From Phycicoccus sp. Soil802 (GTDB lineage: Bacteria; Actinomycetota; Actinomycetes; Actinomycetales; Dermatophilaceae), in assembly GCF_001429605.1 (NCBI RefSeq), contig NZ_LMSS01000003.1, positions 466,025-530,024 on the forward strand: a DNA stretch of 64,000 nt, written 5' to 3'. The notes under the pieces were generated by a model. It was not told the origin of the DNA. It saw only the letters and a list, made by a program, of their open reading frames with translations, and made no database searches. Numbering within the stretch: position 1 is the first letter of the stretch; the number at the start of each line of letters is the position of its first letter. This document shows positions 60,724-64,000 of this stretch, piece by piece. The translations under genes were made by a program, and so were the position numbers.

Positions 60724-61692
60724 GTGCAGCCCAGCAGTCTCGTCTTCCTCGTCATCATTGCGGTCTGGGCTGCCTATTTCGTGCAGTACTGGGTCCGTCG
60801 CCGCGAGCACCTCGCCACCGCGCGCTCGGTCGACCAGTTCTCCGAGTCGATGCGCGTCCTCGAGCGCCGCAGCCCGCTGCCCGCGTCGAACCTCTCGACG
60901 CCCCAGCCTCGTTCGTATGCCGTGACGCCGGCTCGCGCCGCGCGCCCCCAGGTGCTCGTGAAGCGGGCCGAGACGACGCCCAGCGCGCCGACCCCGTCAC
61001 CCGCCCCGACCGCGCCACCCGCCGAGGACGAGGCACCCACGCCTCGTGCCCTGCCGTCGGCCCGGCGCACCCGGGCCGTCATCATGCTCGGCGCCCTCGC
61101 CACGGTCGTCGTGGTGGGCACCCTCGTCGCCGTCTCGCTCGTGCCGCTGTACGCCGTGGCCGTCCCGGTCGTCGCCGTCGGTGCTGCCCTCGCGTGGTCG
61201 CGCGCCGACGCGCAGGCCCAGCGTCGTGCCCGGCTGGCAGCCCGCCAGGCCAGTCGCCGAGCCGGCCAGCCACGCCCGGTCGCCGAGCGACGCACCGCCG
61301 AGCCTGCGCCGCAGACCGCCCCGGCCGCGCCCATCGCCGAAACCGCTCCGGTCACCGCTGGGGCCGAGATCGCCGACGAGGTGCCGACCTCGGCGCCGGT
61401 CCCTGTGCGGGGCGAGCTCTACGACGTCCAGGCCGTCGAGACCAGCCTCCGACAGCCGGCCGCTGCCCGCGTGGCCACGCCAGTCGCCGCGCCCGCCGCC
61501 CCGGCCCGCCCGCTCGTGGACGAGGACGACATCCCGCTCACCTGGGACCCGGTGCCGGTGCCCCGCCCGACGTACACGATGAAGGCGCGGGTCACCCGTC
61601 CCGCCCCCACCTCCGCGGACCTGGTCGGCGACGCCGACACCGAGTACGCGGCATACGACGAGGCTCCTGAGCGACGCGTCGCCGGCGCCTGA
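60724..61692 (+). CDS. GlpR-like membrane protein
   Basis: A 322-aa protein with VQPSSLVFLVIIAVWAAYFV (TM1), a basic linker, two adjacent helices (VIMLGALATVVVVGTLVAVS and PLYAVAVPVVAVGAALAWS), a basic segment and a long disordered Ala/Pro-rich C-terminus. This topology and the position three genes after the MoeA/Glp gene match corynebacterial GlpR, the membrane receptor of Glp at the divisome. GTG lies 7 nt after TAACGT, so it has its own leaderless promoter. No enzymatic motif. The assignment rests on synteny and topology. Confidence 0.7.
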   Translation: MQPSSLVFLVIIAVWAAYFVQYWVRRREHLATARSVDQFSESMRVLERRSPLPASNLSTPQPRSYAVTPARAARPQVLVKRAETTPSAPTPSPAPTAPPAEDEAPTPRALPSARRTRAVIMLGALATVVVVGTLVAVSLVPLYAVAVPVVAVGAALAWSRADAQAQRRARLAARQASRRAGQPRPVAERRTAEPAPQTAPAAPIAETAPVTAGAEIADEVPTSAPVPVRGELYDVQAVETSLRQPAAARVATPVAAPAAPARPLVDEDDIPLTWDPVPVPRPTYTMKARVTRPAPTSADLVGDADTEYAAYDEAPERRVAGA

Positions 61693-61740
61693 CGCAGGGT
61701 GGTCGCGCGGCCGGTCACGGTGGTTGCCATAGTGGGTCGC

Positions 61741-61761
61741 ATGACTGAGGCGACCCCGTGA
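61741..61761 (+). CDS. Short leader ORF before the methionine aminopeptidase
   Basis: ATG ACT GAG GCG ACC CCG TGA encodes MTEATP and ends on the GTG start of the next gene. CATAGT lies 7 nt before the ATG, so the mRNA probably begins at this ATG. It would let leaderless ribosomes reach the aminopeptidase start by coupling. Confidence 0.4.
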   Translation: MTEATP

Positions 61762-62534
61762 TCGAGATCCTGAGCTCCGCCGAGCTGGTGCGGGCCAAGG
61801 AGAGTGGCGCCCTCGTCGCCGACATCCTGCAGGCGGTCAAGAGCCGCGCCACGGTCGGCACGAACCTGCTCGACATCGACCGCTGGACCAAGGCGATGAT
61901 CCGCGACGCCGGGGCGCAGTCCTGCTACGTCGACTACGAGCCGTCGTTCGGGCGCGGACCGTTCGGGCACTACATCTGCACCTCGGTCAACGACGCGGTG
62001 CTCCACGGCCTGCCCCACGACTACGCGCTGGCCGACGGCGACCTGCTGTCGCTCGACCTGGCCGTCCTCAAGGCCGGCGTGGCCGCCGACTCCGCGATCA
62101 GCTTCGTGGTGGGTGGGTCGAGCCAGCCGGAGAGCGTCGCCCTGATCGAGACCACGCAGCGCGCGCTGGCCGCGGGCATCGCCGCCGCCCGGCCCGGTGT
62201 TCGGATCGGGGACCTCTCGCACGCCATCGGCACGGTCCTCACCGAGGCCGGGTACCGGGTCAACACGCAGTTCGGCGGCCACGGCATCGGGTCGACGATG
62301 CACCAGGACCCGCACGTGTCCAACTCCGGACGCCCGGGGCGTGGCTACCCGCTGCGACCCGGGCTGCTTCTCGCCCTCGAGCCGTGGATCATGGCCGACA
62401 CCGACGAGCTGGTCACCGACGACGACGGGTGGACCCTGCGCAGCGCGACCGGGTGTCGCACGGCGCACAGCGAGCACACCATCGCCATCACCGACGACGG
62501 GGCCGAGATCCTCACCCTGCCGTCCGCGTCCTAG
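61758..62534 (+). CDS. map: Methionine aminopeptidase, type I
   Basis: A 258-aa metalloenzyme removing N-terminal Met. Metal ligands are all present: Asp in LLSLDLAV, Asp in GVAADSAISF, His in GGHGIGSTMH, Glu in LLALEPWIM and Glu in RTAHSEHTIAI. Without an SH3-type zinc N-domain. GTG start overlapping a six-codon leader ORF; no ribosome site. A second map elsewhere is likely, since actinobacteria usually have one or two. Confidence 0.92.
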   Translation: MIEILSSAELVRAKESGALVADILQAVKSRATVGTNLLDIDRWTKAMIRDAGAQSCYVDYEPSFGRGPFGHYICTSVNDAVLHGLPHDYALADGDLLSLDLAVLKAGVAADSAISFVVGGSSQPESVALIETTQRALAAGIAAARPGVRIGDLSHAIGTVLTEAGYRVNTQFGGHGIGSTMHQDPHVSNSGRPGRGYPLRPGLLLALEPWIMADTDELVTDDDGWTLRSATGCRTAHSEHTIAITDDGAEILTLPSAS

Positions 62535-62535
62535 C

Positions 62536-62582
62536 CCTGTTGGAAGCGAAACTGCCGGAGATCCGGTAGTTCCCGCTCCGAC
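62536..62582. repeat. Second copy of the palindromic element
   Basis: CCTGTTGGAAGCGAAACTGC then CGGAGATCCGGTAGTTCCCG matches the element at 41633-41686 with a few changes that weaken the palindrome. It lies just after the methionine aminopeptidase gene, again at a gene end. Confidence 0.75.
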
Positions 62583-62598
62583 CCGGAGGCCACCTTTC

Positions 62599-62636
62599 AG
62601 CGGTTGCCCCTAGCGGTTGCCCCTAGCGGTTGCCCC
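62599..62636. repeat. 13-bp tandem repeat over the end of the DUF2231 gene
   Basis: AGCGGTTGCCCCT is repeated at 62599, 62612 and 62625 (last copy 12 bp). On the minus strand each copy contains CGC-TAG, so the stop codon region has been multiplied beyond the end of the reading frame. Confidence 0.85.
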
Positions 62637-63060
62637 AGACGGCGCGAGCGCCCGAGTCGCCGGTGAGCGCGACGATGGTCGCGGTGCCGATGGCGCTCGC
62701 GATCACCAGCACCGCGAGCACCAGCCGTGGCGCGGTCGCGCCGCCGCGACGCAGGTAGAGCCACTGCGCCAGCGTCGTCACGGCCAGGGCGGCGGCCCAG
62801 GGGAGCACCATGTCGCCGAAGTTCGCGTGCTTGTCGATGAAGGGCGGGTTGCCGAGCTTCTTCGCGAGGTCCTCGCCGGCCCGGGTCGTGATCGGCACGG
62901 CGATGGCACCGACCACCGCTCCCAGGGGGACGAGGAAGGTCAGCTTGCGCTGGGCAGCGGGCCACGCGCTCACGACGATGGCGGCCACGGCGGTCAGCGG
63001 CAGCAGCACGACGACGAGGTGCACCAGCAGGGCGTGTGCGGGAAGTCCGTTGATCTCCAT
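62623..63060 (-). CDS. DUF2231 membrane protein (145 aa)
   Basis: A four-helix membrane protein: INGLPAHALLVHLVVVLLPL (with the family His pair near the N-terminus), a second helix, PLGAVVGAIAVPITTRAGED, and two C-terminal helices ending VIASAIGTATIVALTGDSGA. DUF2231 members often carry heme-like His ligands but their role is unclear. A longer open frame is rejected because the family starts at MEINGLPAHA. Convergent with the map gene. Confidence 0.85.
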   Translation of the reverse strand: MEINGLPAHALLVHLVVVLLPLTAVAAIVVSAWPAAQRKLTFLVPLGAVVGAIAVPITTRAGEDLAKKLGNPPFIDKHANFGDMVLPWAAALAVTTLAQWLYLRRGGATAPRLVLAVLVIASAIGTATIVALTGDSGARAVWGNR

Positions 63061-63174
63061 GTCGCAGGAACGTAGCCGAGGCCGGTGTGGTTCACCTGCC
63101 CGGCTCACCCGGTGAACCCGGACGGGTGGTGTCTCGTCCTTTACGGAGACTTCCCCGACCGGGGAGGATCGGTC

Positions 63175-63720
63175 GTGTCGGCTTCCGAGGGTCGAAGGAG
63201 CGGGTTGGTGGCGGCGAGTCAGCGGGAAGCGGCCCTCCAGGGTCTGCACGACCGCCATGCCTCGGAGCTGTGGCGGTTCGCGCTGCGACTGACCCGTGAC
63301 CCGCAGGTCGCCGAGGACGTCGTGCAGGAGTCCCTGCTGCGCGCCTGGCGCGACCCCGCCCTCGGCACCCGCTCCGAACCGCAGGCCCGCGCGTGGCTCT
63401 TCACCGTCGTCCGCAACCTCGTGGTCGACCGCTGGCGCAGCGCCGCGTCCCGGCACGAGGTGGCCGGCATCGACTTCGTCGAGGCGGGCGTCGGTGACCG
63501 GTCGGGCGAGGTCCTGGACCGGTGGTTGATCGCGGACGCGCTGGGCTCGGTGTCGCGCGAGCACCGCCAGGTCATCGCCGCCGCGTACTACGAAGGGAGA
63601 ACGGTGGCCGAGATCGCCGCCGAGCTGAGGGTGCCCGAGGGGACCGTGAAGTCACGGCTCCACTACGGGCTGCGCAGCCTGCGTCTCGTCCTGCAGGAGA
63701 AGGGGGTGACGAGCCCATGA
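63175..63720 (+). CDS. ECF sigma factor
   Basis: A 181-aa extracytoplasmic-function sigma factor. Region 2: ASELWRFALRLTRDPQVAED and VVQESLLRAWRDP, RAWLFTVVRNLVVDRWRS; region 4: LGSVSREHRQVIAAAYYEGR and TVAEIAAELRVPEGTVKSRL. Similar to the SigL/SigK-type group with a zinc anti-sigma partner. GTG at 63175 has GGGGAGG 7 nt upstream, excluding the 30-codon extension. The anti-sigma gene overlaps by ATGA. Divergent from the DUF2231 gene. Confidence 0.9.
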   Translation: MSASEGRRSGLVAASQREAALQGLHDRHASELWRFALRLTRDPQVAEDVVQESLLRAWRDPALGTRSEPQARAWLFTVVRNLVVDRWRSAASRHEVAGIDFVEAGVGDRSGEVLDRWLIADALGSVSREHRQVIAAAYYEGRTVAEIAAELRVPEGTVKSRLHYGLRSLRLVLQEKGVTSP

Positions 63721-64000
63721 GCAGCCCCGACGACTACACCGACTGGGACGCCGCCTACGTGCTCGGTGCCCTGCCGGTCGCCGAGCGACGCGAGTACGAG
63801 TCGCACCTCGCGGGGTGCGCCGCGTGCCGGGCCGCTGTCGCCGAGCTGGCCGGTATGCCGGGCCTGCTCGCCCAGCTGCCACCGGGCGAGGTCCTCGCGA
63901 TGGACATCGACGGTGGGGGAGACCTGCAGCCACCGGCCTCGCTGATGCCCGTCCTACCGGCCGCACCCGAGTCACCGTTGTCCCGCCGGTGGCTGGCTCC
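63717..64000 (+). CDS. Anti-sigma factor with zinc-finger motif (partial)
   Basis: The first 94 residues are visible; the gene runs out of the window. MSSPDDYTDWDAAYVLGALP then ERREYESHLAGCAACRAAVA carries the ZAS motif His30-x3-Cys34-x2-Cys37. It should bind and inhibit the ECF sigma factor encoded just upstream (ATGA overlap) and end in a membrane helix outside the window. Confidence 0.88.
   Translation, partial: MSSPDDYTDWDAAYVLGALPVAERREYESHLAGCAACRAAVAELAGMPGLLAQLPPGEVLAMDIDGGGDLQPPASLMPVLPAAPESPLSRRWLA

Overview
The window is about 70 percent GC with almost exclusively G/C at third codon positions, GTG starts, ATGA/GTGA gene overlaps, and many start codons placed 6-7 nt after a TAnnnT box (probable leaderless mRNAs). 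Together with DUF222/HNH, DivIVA, SARP, MTAP, penicillin-acylase and Glp/GlpR-type genes this indicates a chromosomal segment of an actinobacterium, most likely a Micrococcales (Intrasporangiaceae-like) member. The genus cannot be fixed from sequence alone.

Layout. 1-1.2 kb: a DUF222/HNH endonuclease gene under a LexA-box promoter, broken by an 82-bp tandem duplication. 1.4-10.3 kb: OhrR-like regulator, PBP4-type D,D-carboxypeptidase, GH31 glycosidase with DUF1905, small secreted and membrane proteins, alpha/beta hydrolase, and a pentapeptide-repeat membrane protein preceded by two tiny coupled ORFs. 10.6-18.7 kb: a giant patatin-like membrane lipase, a secreted beta-sandwich protein, a K+ channel and an acyl-ACP desaturase. 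18.9-28.1 kb: a sugar-utilisation island (LacI, GH3, ABC binding protein and two permeases, an HTH-only LacI, GH32) with a strong operator palindrome. 28.2-33.8 kb: secreted GH3 hexosaminidase-like protein, nitroreductase, SMR transporter under a guanidine-III riboswitch, DivIVA-like protein, tRNA-Arg(CCU), SDR and cupin.

33.8-40.6 kb: an OsmC - flavin monooxygenase - FAD oxidoreductase - large SARP-type regulator cluster. Its divergent control region carries 11-bp-phased direct repeats in both orientations, which look like SARP boxes. 40.9-42.7 kb: secreted metalloprotease, a long palindrome and a gene remnant paralogous to the next lipoprotein-like gene. 42.9-48.5 kb: MFS transporter and a 1425-aa DUF4011-type helicase with a C-terminal nuclease-like domain (candidate defence protein).

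48.6-64 kb: a conserved actinobacterial housekeeping block: MscL, SAF protein, MTA phosphorylase, FmdB zinc ribbon, K+/H+ antiporter, penicillin acylase, 5-formyl-THF cyclo-ligase, UDP-glucose pyrophosphorylase, MoeA/Glp, MoaC, MogA, GNAT, GlpR-like membrane protein, methionine aminopeptidase, DUF2231 protein, and an ECF sigma / anti-sigma pair running off the end. The UGP - MoeA - GNAT - membrane-protein order resembles the corynebacterial Glp/GlpR cell-division locus, here interrupted by two molybdenum-cofactor genes.

The best candidates for new biology are the bidirectional SARP control region, the paired PIRPTP micro-ORFs beside the pentapeptide protein, and the MoaC start-codon repeat.
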